64,000 nt of DNA. Origin: Hybos culiciformis. Taxonomy: Eukaryota > Arthropoda > Insecta > Diptera > Hybotidae. The number at the start of each line of letters is the position of its first letter. Positions within the stretch are counted from its first letter, which is position 1. Shown here in pieces: positions 46,421-60,710 of the stretch. The notes beneath the pieces were generated by a model, which was not told where the DNA came from, did no database searches, and was given only the letters and a program-made list of their open reading frames with translations. The position numbers and the translations under genes were made by a program. The stretch covers positions 62,001-126,000 of the forward strand of contig CAXFZM010000209.1 of assembly GCA_964007475.1 (NCBI GenBank). The letters run 5' to 3'.

Positions 46421-49400
46421 CGGTTTTTAGGCTCTAGCTCAAAAACCAAAAAATATTTTCTGAAACAATTTTTTTTTAGATTAAAATTCATAAAATTACG
46501 CTTCTTTTGGATTTTAAAAAATTTAAATCGATGCACTGGTTCGCGAGCTATGAGCTCTCAAAGTTGAGAAAGAAAATTTTACATATTTAGTATGAAAAAA
46601 TCGCCTTTCGACGGTTTTTATGCTCTAGCTCAAAAACCAAAAAATATTTTCTAAAACAATTTTTTTTTAGATTAAAATTCATAAAATTACGCTTCTTTTG
46701 GCATTTAAAAAATTAAAATCGATGCACTGGTTCGCGATCTATGAGCTCTCAAAGTTGAGAAAGAAAATTTTACATATTTAGTATGAAACAATCGCCTTTC
46801 GACGGTTTTTAGGCTCTAGCTCAAAAACCAAAAAATTTTTTCTAAAACAATTTTTTTTTAGATTAAAATTCATAAAATTACGCTTCTTTTGGCATTTAAA
46901 AAATTAAAATAGATGCACTGGTTCGCGAGCTATGAGCTCTCAAAGTTGAGAAAGAAAATTTTACATATTTAGTATGAAAAAATCGCCTTTCGACGGTTTT
47001 TAGGCTCTAGCTCAAAAACCCAAAAATATTTTATAAAACAATTTTTTTTTAGATTAAAATTCATAAAATTACGCTTCTTTTGGAATTTAAAAAATTAAAA
47101 TCGATGCACTGATTCGCGAGCTATGAGCTCTCAAAGTTGAGAAAGAAAATTTTACATATTTAGTATGAAAAAATCGCCTTTGACGGTTTTTAGGCTCTAG
47201 CTCAAAAACCAAAAAATATTTTCTAAAACAATTTTTTTTTAGATTAAAATTCATAAAATTACGCTTCTTTTGGCATTTAAAAAATTAAAATCGATGCACT
47301 GGTTCGCGAGCTATGAGCTCTCAAAGTTGAGAAAGAAAATTTTACATATTTAGTATGAAAAAATCGCCTTTCGACGGTTTTTAGGCTCTAGCTCAAAAAC
47401 CAAAAAATACTTTATAAAATAATTTTTTGTAGATTAAAATTCATAAAATTACGCTTCTTTTGGATTTTAAAAAATTAAAATCGATGCACTGGTTCGCGAG
47501 CTATCAGCTCTGAAAATTGAGAAAGAAAATTTTACATATATAGTATGAAAAAATCGCCTTTCGACGGTTTTTAGGCTCTAGCTCAAAAACCAAAAAATAT
47601 TTTCTGAAACAATTTTTTTTTAGATTAAAATTCATAAAATTACGCTTCTTTTGGCATTTAAAAAATTAAAATCGATGCACTGGTTCGCGAGCTATGAGTT
47701 CTCAAAGTTGAGAAAGAAAATTTTACATATTTAGTATGAAAAAATCGCCTTTCGACGGTTTTTAGGCTCTAGCTCAAAAATCAAAAAATATTTTCTAAAA
47801 CAATTTTTTTTTACATTAAAATTTATAAAATTACGCTTCTTTTGGCATTTAAAAAATTAAAATCGATGCACTGGTTCGCGAGCTATGAGCTCTCAAAGTT
47901 GAGAAAAAAATTTTACATATTTAGTATGAAAAAATCGCCTTTCGACGGTTTTCAGGCTCTAGCTCAAAAACCAAAAAATATTTTCTAAAACAATTTTTTT
48001 TTAAGATTAAAATTCATAAAATTACGCTTCTTTTGGCATTCAAACAATTAAAATTGATGCACTGGTTCCCGAGCTATGAGCTCTCAAAGTTGAGAAAGAA
48101 AATTTTACATATTTAGTATGAAAAAACCGCCTTTCGACGGTTTTTAGGCTCTAGCTCAAAAACCAAAAAATATTTTCTAAAACAATTTTTTTTTAGATTA
48201 AAATTCATAAAATTACGCTTCTTTTGTCATTTAAAAAATTAAAATCGATGCACTGGTTCGCGAGCTAAGAGCTCTCAAAGTTGAGAAAGAAAATTTTACA
48301 TATTTAGTATGAAAAAATCGTCTTTCGACGTTTTTTAGGCTCTAGCCCAAAAACCAAAAAATATTTTCTAAAACAATTTTTTTTTTAGATTAAAATTCAT
48401 AAAATTACGCTTCTTTTGGCATTTAAAAAATTAAAATCGATCCACTGGTTCGCGAGCTATGAGCTCTCAAAGTTGAGAAAGAAAATTTTACATATTTAGT
48501 ATGAAAAAATCGCCTTTCGACGGTTTTTAGGCTCTAGCTCAAAAACCAAAAAATATTTTCTGAAACAATTTTTTTTTAGATTAAAATTCATAAAATTACG
48601 CTTCTTTTGGCATTCAAACAATTAAAATCGATGCACTGGTTCCCGATCTATGAGCTCTCAAAGTTGAGAAAGAAAATTTTACATATTTAGTATGAAAAAA
48701 CCGCCTTTCGACGGTTTTTAGGCTCTAGCTCAAAAACCAAAAAATATTTCCTAAAACAATTTTTTTTTAGATTAAAATTCATAAAATTACGCTTCTTTTG
48801 TCATTTAAAAAATTAAAATCGATGTACTGGTTCGCGAGCTAAGAGCTCTCAAAGTTGAGAAAGAAAATTTTACATATTTAGTATGAAAAAATCGCCTTTC
48901 GACGGTTTTTAGGCTCTAGCTCAAAAACCAAAAAATATTTTCTAAAACAATTTTTTTTAGATTAAAATTCATGAAATTACGCTTCTTTTGGCATTTAAAA
49001 AATTAAAATCGATCCACTGGTTCGCGAGCTATGAGCTCTCAAAGTTGAGAAAGAAAATTTTACATATTTAGTATGAAAAAATCGCCTTTCGACGGTTTTT
49101 AGGCTCTAGCTCAAAAACCAAAAAATATTTTCTGAAACAATTTTTTTTTACATTAAAATTCATGAAATTACGCTTCTTTTGGCATTTAAAAAATTAAAAT
49201 CAATCCACTGGTTCGCGAGCTATGAGCTCTCAAAGTTGAGAAAGAAAATTTTACATATTTAGTATGAAAAAATCGCCTTTCGACGGTTTTTAGGCTCTAG
49301 CTCAAAAACCAAAAAATATTTTCTAAAACAATTTTTTTTTAGATTAAAATTCATGAAATTACGCTTCTTTTGGCATTTAAAAAATTAAAATGGATCCACT

Positions 49401-51280
49401 GGTTCGCGAGCTATGAGCTCTCAAAGTTGAGAAAGAAAATTTTACATATTTAGTATGAAAAAATCCCCTTTCGACGGTTTTTAGGCTCTAGCTCAAAAAC
49501 CAAAAAATATTTTCTAAAACAATTTTTTTTTAGATTAAAATTCATAAAATTACGCTTCTTTTGGATTTTAAAAAATTTAAATCGATGCACTGGTTCGCGA
49601 GCTATGAGCTCTCAAAGTTGAGAAAGAAAATTTTACATATTTAGTATGAAAAAATCGCCTTTCGACGGTTTTTAGGCTCTAGCTCAAAAAACAAAAAATA
49701 TTTTCTAAAACAATTTTTTTTTAGATTAGAATTCATAAAATTACGCTTCTTTTGGCATTTAAAAAATTAAAATCGATCCACTGGTTCGCGAGCTATGAGC
49801 TCTCAAAGTTGAGAAAGAAAATTTTACACATTTAGTATGAAAAAATCGCCTTTCGACGGTTTTTAGGCTCTAGCTCAAAAACCAAAAAATATTTTCTGAA
49901 ACAATTTTTTTTTAGATTAAAATTCATAAAATTACGCTTCTTTTGGCATTTAAACAATTAAAATCGATGCACTGGTTCCCGAGCTATGAGCTCTCAAAGT
50001 TGAGAAAGAAAATTTTACATATTTAGTATGAAGAAACCGTCTTTCGACGGTTTTTAGGCTCTAGCTGAAAAACCAAAAATTATTTTCTAAAACAATTTTT
50101 TTTTAGATTAAAATTCATGAAATTACGCTTCTTTTGGCATTTAAAAAATTAAAATCGATCCACTGGTTCGCGAGCTATGAGCTCTCAAAGTTGAGAAAGA
50201 AAATTTTACATATTTAGTATGAAAAAATCGCCTTTCGACGGTTTTTAGGCTCTAGCTCAAAAACCAAAAAATATTTTCTAAAACAATTTTTTTTTAGATT
50301 AAAATTCATAAAATTACGCTTCTTTTGGCATTTAAAAAATTAAAATCGATCCACTGGTTCGCGAGCTATGAGCTCTCAAAGTTGAGAAAGAAAATTTTAC
50401 ACATTTAGTATGAAAAAATCGCCTTTCGACGGTTTTTAGGCTCTAGCTCAAAAACCAAAAAATATTTTCTGAAACAATTTTTTTTTAGATTAAAATTCAT
50501 AAAATTACGCTTCTTTTGGCATTTAAACAATTAAAATCGATGCACTGGTTCCCGAGCTAGGAGCTCTCAAAGTTGAGAAAGAAAATTTTACATATTTAGT
50601 ATGAAAAAACCGCCTTTCGACGGTTTTTAGGCTCTAGCTGAAAAACCAAAAAATATTTTCTAAAACAATTTTTTTTTAGATTAAAATTCATAAAATTACG
50701 CTTCTTTTATCATTTAAAAAATTAAAATCGATCAACTGGTTCGCGAGCTAAGAGCTCTCAAAGTTGAGAAAGAAAATTTTACATATTTAGTATGAAAAAA
50801 TCGCCTTTCGACGGTTTTTAGGCTCTAGCTCAAAAACCAAAAAATATTTTCTAAAACAATTTTTTTTTAGATTAAAATTCATGAAATTACGCTTCTTTTG
50901 GCATTTAAAAAATTAAAATCGATCCACTGGTTCGCGAGCTATGAGCTCTCAAAGTTGAGAAAGAAAATTTTACATATTTTGTATGAAAAAATCGCCTTTC
51001 GACGGTTTTTAGGCTCTAGCTCAAAAACCAAAAAATATTTTCTGAAACAATTTTTTTTTAGATTCAAATTCATGAAATTACGCTTCTTTTGGCATTTAAA
51101 AAATTAAAATCGATCCACTGGTTCGCGAGCTATGAGCTCTCAAAGTTGAGAAAGAAAATTTTACATATTTAGTATGAAAAAATCGCCTTTCGACGGTTTT
51201 TAGGCTCTAGCCCAAAAACCAAAAAATATTTTCTAAAACAATTTTTTATTAGATTAAAATTCATAAAATTACGCTTCTTT

Positions 51281-52440
51281 TGGGATTCAAAAAATTAAAA
51301 TCGATGCACTGGTTCGCGAGCTAAGAGCTCTCAAAGTTGAGAAAGAAAATTTTACATATTTAGTATGAAAAAATCGCCTTTCGACGTTTTTTAGGCTCTA
51401 GCTCAAAAACCAAAAAATATTTTCTAAAACAATTTTTTTTTAGATTAAAATTCATAAAATTACGCTTCTTTTGGCATTTAAAAAATTAAAATCGATCCAC
51501 TGGTTCGCGAGCTATGAGCTCTCAAAGTTGAGAAAGAAAATTTTACACATTTAGTATGAAAAAATCGCCTTTCGACGGTTTTTAGGCTCTAGCTCAAAAA
51601 CCAAAAAATATTTTCTAAAACAATTTTTTTTTAGATTAAAATTCATGAAATTACGCTTCTTTTGGCATTTAAAAAATTAAAATCGATCCACTGGTTCGCG
51701 AGCTATGAGCTCTCAAAGTTGAGAAAGAAAATTTTACACATTTAGTATGAAAAAATCGCCTTTCGACGGTTTTTAGGCTCTAGCTCAAAAACCAAAAAAT
51801 ATTTTCTAAAACAATTTTTTATTAGATTAAAATTCATAAAATTACGCTTCTTTTGGGATTCAAAAAATTAAAATCGATGCACTGGTTCGCGAGCTAAGAG
51901 CTCTCAAAGTTGAGAAAGAAAATTTTACATATTTAGTATGAAAAAATCGCCTTTCGACGTTTTTTAGGCTCTAGCTCAAAAACCAAAAAATATTTTCTAA
52001 AACAATTTTTTTTTAGATTAAAATTCATAAAATTACGCTTCTTTTGGCATTTAAAAAATTAAAATCGATCCACTGGTTCGCGAGCTATGAGCTCTCAAAG
52101 TTGAGAAAGAAAATTTTACATATTTAGTATGAAAAAATCGCCTTTCGACGGTTTTTAGGCTCTAGCTCAAAAACCAAAAAATATTTTCTGAAACAATTTT
52201 TTTTTAGATTAAAATTCATGATATTACGCTTCTTTTGGCATTTAAAAAATTAAAATCGATCCACTGGTTCGCGAGCTATGAGCTCTCAAAGTTGAGAAAG
52301 AAAATTTTACATATTTAGTATGAAAAAATCGTCTTTCGACGGTTTTTAGGCTCTAGCTCAAAAACCAAAAAATATTTTCTAAAACAATTTTTTTTTAGAT
52401 TAAAATTCATGAACGCTTCTTTTGGCATTTAAAAAATTAA
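51281..52440. repeat. Local three-monomer repeat (573 bp)
   Basis: The variant TGGGATTCAAAAAATT followed by GAGCTAAGAGCTC and TCGACGTTTTTTAGG appears at 51281 and again at 51854, an offset of 573 bp. The pair recurs at 56577 and 57149 (572 bp apart). A three-monomer unit has therefore been duplicated and the duplicated pair copied to a second site. Confidence 0.75.
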
Positions 52441-53400
52441 AATCGATGTACTGGTTCGCGAGCTAAGAGCTCTCAAAGTTGAGAAAGAAAATTTTACATA
52501 TTTAGTATGAAAAAATCGCCTTTCGACGGTTTTTAGGCTCTAGCTCAAAAACCAAAAAATATTTTCTAAAACAATTTTTTTTTAGATTAAAAATCATGAA
52601 ATTACGCTTCTTTTGGCATTTAAAAAATTAAAATCGATGCACTGGTTCGCGAGCTAAGAGCTCTCAAAGTTGAGAAAGAAAATTTTACATATTTAGTATG
52701 AAAAAATCGCCTTTCGACGTTTTTTAGGCTCTAGCTCAAAAACCAAAAAATATTTTCTAAAACAATTTTTTTTTAGATTAAAATTCATAAAATTACGCTT
52801 CTTTGGGCATTTAAAAAATTAAAATCGATCCACTGGTTCGCGAGCTATGAGCTCTCAAAGTTGAGAAAGAAAATTTTACATATTTAGTATGAAAAAATCG
52901 CCTTTCGACGGTTTTTAGGCTCTAGCTCAAAAACCAAAAAATATTTTCTGAAACAATTTTTTTTTAGATTAAAATTCATGAAATTACGCTTCTTTTGGCA
53001 TTTAAAAAATTAAAATCGATCCACTGGTTCGCGAGCTATGAGCTCTCAAAGTTGAGAAAGAAAATTTTACATATTTAGTATGAAAAAATCGTCTTTCGAC
53101 GGTTTTTAGGCTCTAGCTCAAAAACAAAAAATATTTTCTAAAACAATTTTTTTTTAGATTAAAATTCATGAACGCTTCTTTTGGCATTTAAAAAATTAAA
53201 ATCGATGTACTGGTTCGCGAGCTAAGAGCTCTCAAAGTTGAGAAAGAAAATTTTACATATTTAGTATGAAAAAATCGCCTTTCGACGGTTTTTAGGCTCT
53301 AGCTCAAAAACCAAAAAATATTTTCTAAAACAATTTTTTTTTAGATTAAAATTCATGAAATTACGCTTCTTTTGGCATTTAAAAAATTAAAATCGATCCA
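52250..53400. repeat. Local four-monomer repeat (759 bp)
   Basis: A monomer with a small internal deletion (TTCATGAACGCTTC, missing AATT of the usual TTCATGAAATTACGC) occurs at 52411 and 53170, 759 bp apart. In both places it is preceded by an ATCGTCTTTCGACGG monomer and followed by one with GATGTACTGG and GAGCTAAGAGC. Confidence 0.75.
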
Positions 53401-53762
53401 CTGGTTCGCGAGCTATGAGCTCTCAAAGTTGAGAAAGAAAATTTTACATATTTAGTGTGAAAAAATCGCCTTTCGACGGCTTTTAGGCTCTAGCTCAAAA
53501 ACCAAAAAATATTTTCTAAAATAATTTTTTTTTAGATTAAAATTCATAAAATTACGCTTCTTTTGGCATTTAAAAAATTAAAATCGATCCACTGGTTCGC
53601 GAGCTATGAGCTCTCAAAGTTGAGAAAGAAAATTTTACATATTTCGTATGAAAAAATCGCCTTTCGACGGTTTTTAGGCTCTAGTTCAAAAACCAAAAAA
53701 TATTTTCTGAAACAATTTTTTTTTAGATTAAAATTCATAAAATTACGCTTCTTTTGGATTTT

Positions 53763-56700
53763 AAAAAATTTAAATCGATGCACTGGTTCGCGAGCTATGA
53801 GCTCTCAAAGTTGAGAAAGAAAATTTTACATATTTAGTATGAAAAAATCGCCTTTCGACGGTTTTCAGGCTCTAGCTCAAAAACCAAAAAATATTTTCTA
53901 AAACAATTTTTTTTTAGATTAAAATTCATGAAATTACGCTTCTTTTGGCATTTAAAAAATTAAAATCGATCCACTGGTTCGCGAGCTATGAGCTCTCAAA
54001 GTTGAGAAAGAAAATTTTACATATTTAGTATGAAAAAATCGCCTTTCGACGGTTTTTAGGCTCTAGCTCAAAAACCAAAAAATATTTTCTAAAATAATTT
54101 TTTTTTAGATTAAAATTCATAAAATTACGCTTCTTTTGGCATTTAAAAAATTAAAATCGATCCACTGGTTCGCGAGCTATGAGCTCTCAAAGTTGAGAAA
54201 GAAAATTTTACATATTTCGTATGAAAAAATCGCCTTTCGACGGTTTTTAGGCTCTAGTTCAAAAACCAAAAAATATTTTCTGAAACAATTTTTTTTAGAT
54301 TAAAATTCATAAAATTACGCTTCTTTTGGCATTTAAACAATTAAAATCGATGCACTGGTTCCCGAGCTATGAGCTCTCAAAGTTGAGAAAGAAAATTTTA
54401 CATATTTAGTATGAAAAAACCGCCTTTCGACGGTTTTTATGCTCTAGCTCAAAAACCAAAAAATATTTTCTAAAACAATTTTTTTTTAGATTAAAATTCA
54501 TAAAATTACGCTTCTTTTGTCATTTAAAAAATTAAAATCGATGTACTGGTTCGCGAGCTAAGAGCTCTCAAAGTTGAGAAAGAAAATTTTACATATTTAG
54601 TATGAAAAAATCGCCTTTCGACGGTTTTTAGGCTCTAGCTCAAAAACCAAAAAATATTTTCTAAAACAATTTTTTTTAGATTAAAATTCATGAAATTACG
54701 CTTCTTTTGGCATTTAAAAAATTAAAATCGATCCACTGGTTCGCGAGCTATGAGCTCTCAAAGTTGAGAAAGAAAATTTTACATATTTAGTATGAAAAAA
54801 TCGCCTTTCGACGGTTTTTAGGCTCTAGCTCAAAAACCAAAAAATATTTTCTGAAACAATTTTTTTTTAGATTAAAATTCATGAAATTACGCTTCTTTTG
54901 GCATTTAAAAAATTAAAATCGATCCACTGGTTCGCGAGCTATGAGCTCTCAAAGTTGAGAAAGAAAATTTTACATATTTAGTATGAAAAAATCGCCTTTC
55001 GACGGTTTTTAGGCTCTAGCTCAAAAACCAAAAAATATTTTCTAAAACAATTTTTTTTAGATTAAAATTTATGAAATTACGCTTCTTTTGGCATTTAGAA
55101 AATTAAAATCGATCCACTGGTTCGCAAGTTATGATCTCTCAAAGTTGAGAAAGAAAATTTTACATCTTTAGTATGAAAAAATCGCCTTTCGACAGTTTTT
55201 AGGCTCTAGCTCAAAAACCAAAAAATATTTTCTGAAACAATTTTTTTTTAGATTAAAATTCATAAAATTACGCTTCTTTTGGATTTTAAAAAATTTAAAT
55301 CGATGCACTAGTTCGCGAGCTATCAGCTCTCAAAGTTGAGTAAGAAAATTTTACATATTTAGTATGAAAAAATCGCCTTTCGACGGTTTTTAGGCTCTAG
55401 CTCAAAAACCAAAAAATATTTTCTAAAACAATTTTTTTTTAGATTAAAATTCACAAAATTACGCTTCTTTTGGCATTTAAAAAATTAAAATCGGTGCACT
55501 GGTTCGCGAGCTATGAGCTCTCAAAGTTGAGAAAGAAAATTTTACATATTTAGTATAAAAAAATCGCCTTTCGACGGTTTTTAGGCTCTAGCTCAAAAAC
55601 CAAAATATATTTTATAAAACAATTTTTTTTAAATTAAAATTCATAAAATTACGCTTCTTTTGGCATTTAAAAAATTAAAATCGATGCACTGGTTCGTACA
55701 TATTTAGTATGAAAAAATCGCCTTTCGACGGTTTTTAGGCTCTAGCTCAAAAACCAAAAAATATTTTCTAAAACAATTTTTTTTAGATTAAAATTCATAA
55801 AATTTCGCTTCTTCTGGCATTTAAAAAATTAAAATCGATCCACTGGTTCGCGAGCTATGAGCTCTCAAAGTTGAGAAAGAAAATTTTACATATTTAGTAT
55901 GAAAAAATCGCCTTTCGACGGTTTTTAGGCTCTAGCTCAAAAATCAAAAAATATTTTCTAAAACAATTTTTTTTACATTAAAATTCATAAAATTACGCTT
56001 CTTTTGGCATTTAAAAAATTAAAATCGATGCACTGGTTCGCGAGCTTTGAGCTCTCAAAGTTGAGAAAGAAAATTTTACATATTTAGTATGAAAAAATCG
56101 CCTTTCGACGGTTTTTAGGCTCTAGCTCAAAAACCAAAAAATATTTTCTAAAACAATTTTTTTTAGATTAAAATTCATAAAATTACTCTTCTTTTGGCAT
56201 TTACAAAATTAAAATCGATGCACTGGTTCGCGACCTATGAGCTCTCAAAGTTGAGAAAGAAAATTTTACATATTTAGTATGAAAAAATCGCCTTTCGACA
56301 GTTTTTAGGCCTAGCTCAAAAACCCAAAAATCTTTTATAAAACAATTTTTTTTTTTAGATTAAAATTCATAAAATTACGCTTCTTTTGGCATTTAAAAAA
56401 TTAAAATCGATCCACTGGTTCGCGAGCTATGAGCTCTCAAAGTTGAGAAAGAAAATTTTACATATTTAGTATGAAAAAATCGCCTTTCGACGGTTTTTAG
56501 ACTCTATCTCAAAAACCAAAAAATATTTTCTAAAACAATTTTTATTAGATTAAAATTCATAAAATTACGCTTCTTTTGGGATTCAAAAAATTAAAATCGA
56601 TGCACTGGTTCGCGAGCTAAGAGCTCTCAAAGTTGAGAAAGAAAATTTTACATATTTAGTATGAAAAAATCGCCTTTCGACGTTTTTTAGGCTCTAGCTC

Positions 56701-59700
56701 AAAAACCAAAAAATATTTTCTAAAACAATTTTTTTTAGATTAAAATTCATAAAATTACGCTTCTTTTGGCATTTAAAAAATTAAAATCGATCCACTGGTT
56801 CGCGAGCTATGAGCTCTCAAAGTTGAGAAAGAAAATATTACACATTTAGTATGAAAAAATCGCCTTTCGACGGTTTTTAGGCTCTAGCTCAAAAACCAAA
56901 AAATATTTTCTAAAACAATTTTTTTTTAGATTAAAATTCATGAAATTACGCTTCTTTTGGCATTTAAAAAATTAAAATCGATCCACTGGTTCGCGAGCTA
57001 TGAGCTCTCAAAGTTGAGAAAGAAAATTTTACACATTTAGTTTGAAAAAATCGCCTTTCGACGGTTTTTAGGCTCTAGCTCAAAAACCAAAAAATATTTT
57101 CTAAAACAATTTTTTATTAGATTAAAATTCATAAAATTACGCTTCTTTTGGGATTCAAAAAATTAAAATCGATGCACTGGTTCGCGAGCTAATAGCTCTC
57201 AAAGTTGAGAAAGAAAATTTTACATATTTAGTATGAAAAAATCGCCCTTCGACGTTTTTTAGGCTCTAGCTCAAAAACCAAAAAATATTTTCTAAAACAA
57301 TTTTTTTTTAGATTAAAATTCATAAAATTACGCTTCTTTTGGCATTTAAAAAATTAAAATCGATCCACTGGTTCGAGAGCTATGAGCTCTCAAAGTTGAG
57401 AAAGAAAATTTTACATATTTAATATGAAAAAATCGTCTTTCGACGGTTTTTAGGCTCTAGCTCAAAAACCAAAAAATATTTTCTGAAACAATTTTTTTTT
57501 AGATTAAAATTCATGAAATTACGCTTCTTTTGGCATTTAAAAAATTAAAATCGATCCACTAGTTCGCGAGCTATGAGCTCTCAAAGTTGAGAAAGAAAAT
57601 TTTACATATTTAGTATGAAAAAATCGCCTTTCGACGGTTTTTAGGCTCTAGCTCAAAAACCAAAAAATATTTTCTAAAACAATTTTTTTTTAGATTAAAA
57701 ATCATGAAATTACACTTCTTTTGGCATTTAAAAAATTAAAATCGATCCACTGGCTCGCGAGCTATGAGCTCTCAAAGTTGAGAAAGAAAATTTTACATAT
57801 TTAGTATGAAAAAATCGCCTTTCGACGGTTTTTAGGCTCTAGCTCAAAAACCAAAAAATATTTTCTGAAACAATTTTTTTTTAGATTAAAATTCATAAAA
57901 TTACGCTTCTTTTGGATTTTAAAAAATTTAAATCGATGCACTGGTTCGCGAGCTATGAGCTCTCAAAATTGAGAAAGAAAGTTTTACATATTTAGTATGA
58001 AAAAATCGCCTTTCGACGGTTTTCAGGCTCTAGCTCAAAAACCAAAAAATATTTTCTAAAACAATTTTTTTTTAGATTAAAATTCATGAAATTACGCTTC
58101 TTTTGGCATTTAAAAAATTAAAATCGATCCACTGGTTCGCGAGCTATGAGCTCTCAAAGTTGAGAAAGAAAATTTTACATATTTAGTATGAAAAAATCGC
58201 CTTTCGACGGTTTTTAGGCTCTAGCTCAAAAACCAAAAAATATTTTATAAAACAATTTTTTTTTAGATTAAAATTCATAAAATTACGCTTCTTTTGGCAT
58301 TTAAAAAACTAAAATCGATCCACTGGTTCGCGAGCTATGAGCTCTCAAAGTTGAGAAAGAAAATTTTACATATTTAGTATGAAAAAATCGCCTTTCGACG
58401 GTTTTTAGGCTCTAGCTCAAAAACCAAAAAATATTTTCTGAAACAATTTTTTTTTAGATTAAAATTCATAAAATTACGCTTCTTTTGGCATTTAAACAAT
58501 TAAAATCGATGCACTGGTTCCCGAGCTATGAGCTCTCAAAGTTGAGAAAGAAAATTTTACATATTTAGTATGAAAAAACCGCCTTTCGACGGTTTTTAGG
58601 CTCTAGCTCAAAAACCAAAAAATATTTTCTAAAACAATTTTTTTTTAGATTAAAATTCATAAAATTACGCTTCTTTTGTCATTTAAAAAATTAAAATCGA
58701 TGTACTGGTTCGCGAGCTAAGAGCTCTCAAAGTTGAGAAAGAAAATTTTACATATTTAGTATGAAAAAATCGCCTTTCGACGGTTTTTAGGCTCTAGCTC
58801 AAAAACCAAAAAATATTTTCTAAAACAATTTTTTTTTAGATTAAAATTCATGAAATTACGCTTCTTTTGGCATTTAAAAAATTAAAATCGATCCACTGGT
58901 TCGCGAGCTATGAGCTCTCAAAGTTGAGAAAGAAAATTTTACATATTTAGTATGAAAAAATCGCCTTTCGACGGTTTTTAGGCTCTAGCTTAAAAACCAA
59001 AAAATATTTTCTGAAACAATTTTTTTTTAAGATTAAAATTCATGAAATTAAGCTTCTTTTGGCATTTAAAAAATTAAAATCGATCCACTGGTTCGCGAGT
59101 TATGAGCTCTCAAAGTTGAGAAAGAAAATTTTACATATTTAGTATGAAAAAATCGCCTTTCGACGGTTTTTAGGCTCTAGCTCAAAAACCAAAAAATATT
59201 TTCTAAAACAATTTTTTTTTAGATTAAAATTCATGAAATTACGCTTCTTTTGGCATTTAGAAAATTAAAATCGATCTACTGGTTCGCGAGCTATGAGCTC
59301 TCAAAGTTGAGAAAGAAAATTTTACATATTTAGTATGAAAAAATCGCCTTTCGACGGTTTTTAGGCTCTAGCTCAAAAACCAAAAAATATTTTCTGAAAC
59401 AATTTTTTTTTAGATTAAAATTCATAAAATTACGCTTCTTTTGGATTTTAAAAAATTTAAATCGATGCACTGGTTCGCGAGCTATGAGCTCTCAAAGTTG
59501 AGAAAGAAAATTTTACATATTTAGTATGAAAAAATCGCCTTTGACGGTTTTTAGGCTCTAGCTCAAAAACCAAAAAATATTTTCTAAAACAATTTTTTTT
59601 TAGATTAAAATTCACAAAATTACGCTTCTTTTGGCATTTAAAAAATTAAAATCGGTGCACTGGTTCGCGAGCTATGACCTCTCAAAGTTGAGAAAGAAAA

Positions 59701-60710
59701 TTTTACATATTTAGTATAAAAAAATCGCCTTTCGACGGTTTTTAGGCTCTAGCTCAAAAACCAAAATATATTTTATAAAACAATTTTTTTTAGATTAAAA
59801 TTCATAAAATTACGCTTCTTTTGGCATTTAAAAAATTAAAATCGATGCACTGGTTCGTACATATTTAGTATGAAAAAATCGCCTTTCGACGGTTTTTAGG
59901 CTCTAGCTCAAAAACCAAAAAATATTTTCTAAAACAATTTTTTTTAGAATAAAATTCATAAAATTTCGCTTCTTTTGGCATTTAAAAAATTAAAATCGAT
60001 CCACTGGTTCGCGAGCTATGAGCTCTCAAAGTTGAGAAAGAAAATTTTACATATTTAGTATGAAAAAATCGCCTTTCGACGGTTTTTAGGCTCTAGCTCA
60101 AAAACCAAAAAATATTTTCTAAAACAATTTTTTTTTGAGTAAAATTCATAAAATTACGCTTCTTTTGGCATTTAAAAAATTAAAATCGATCCACTGGTTC
60201 GCGAGCTATGAGCTCTCAAAGTTGAGAAAGAAAATTTTACATATTTAGTATGAAAAAATCGCCTTTCGACGGTTTTTAGGCTCTAGCTCAAAAATCAAAA
60301 AATATTTTCTAAAACAATTTTTTTTACTTTAAAATTCATAAAATTACGCTTCTTTTGGCATTTAAAAAATTAAAATCGATGCACTGGTTCGCGAGCTTTG
60401 AGCTCTCAAAGTTGAGAAAGAAAATTTTACATATTTAGTATGAAAAAATCGCCTTTCGACGGTTTTTAGGCTCTAGCTCAAAATCCAAAAAATATTTTCT
60501 AAAACAATTTTTTTTAGATTAAAATTCATAAAATTACTCTTCTTTTGGCATTTACAAAATTAAAATCGATGCACTGGTTCGCGAGGTATGAGCTCTCAAA
60601 GTTGAGAAACAAAATTTTACATATTTAGTATGAAAAAATCGCCTTTCGACAGTTTTTAGGCACTAGCTCAAAAACCCAAAAATCTTTTATAAAACAATTT
60701 TTTTTTAGAT
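53763..60710. repeat. Long-range repeat with about 4.16-kb period in array 2
   Basis: Several rare markers recur at a near-constant offset: GGATTTTAAAAAATTTAAATC at 53763 and 57921 (4158 bp), GATGTACTGG at 54542 and 58701 (4159), TCGGTGCACTGG at 55491 and 59652 (4161), and the truncated GGTTCGTACATATTTAG at 55691 and 59852 (4161). After one extra monomer in the second copy, the TCGACAG...AATCTTTTAT monomer follows at an offset of 4352. The unit is about 22 monomers and differs in content from the array 1 higher-order unit. Confidence 0.82.

Noticed and set aside
50898..53814. Similar open frames in array 2 as genes
   Set aside because: Same satellite frame opened by single substitutions at the TAG codon; no start context or independent conservation.
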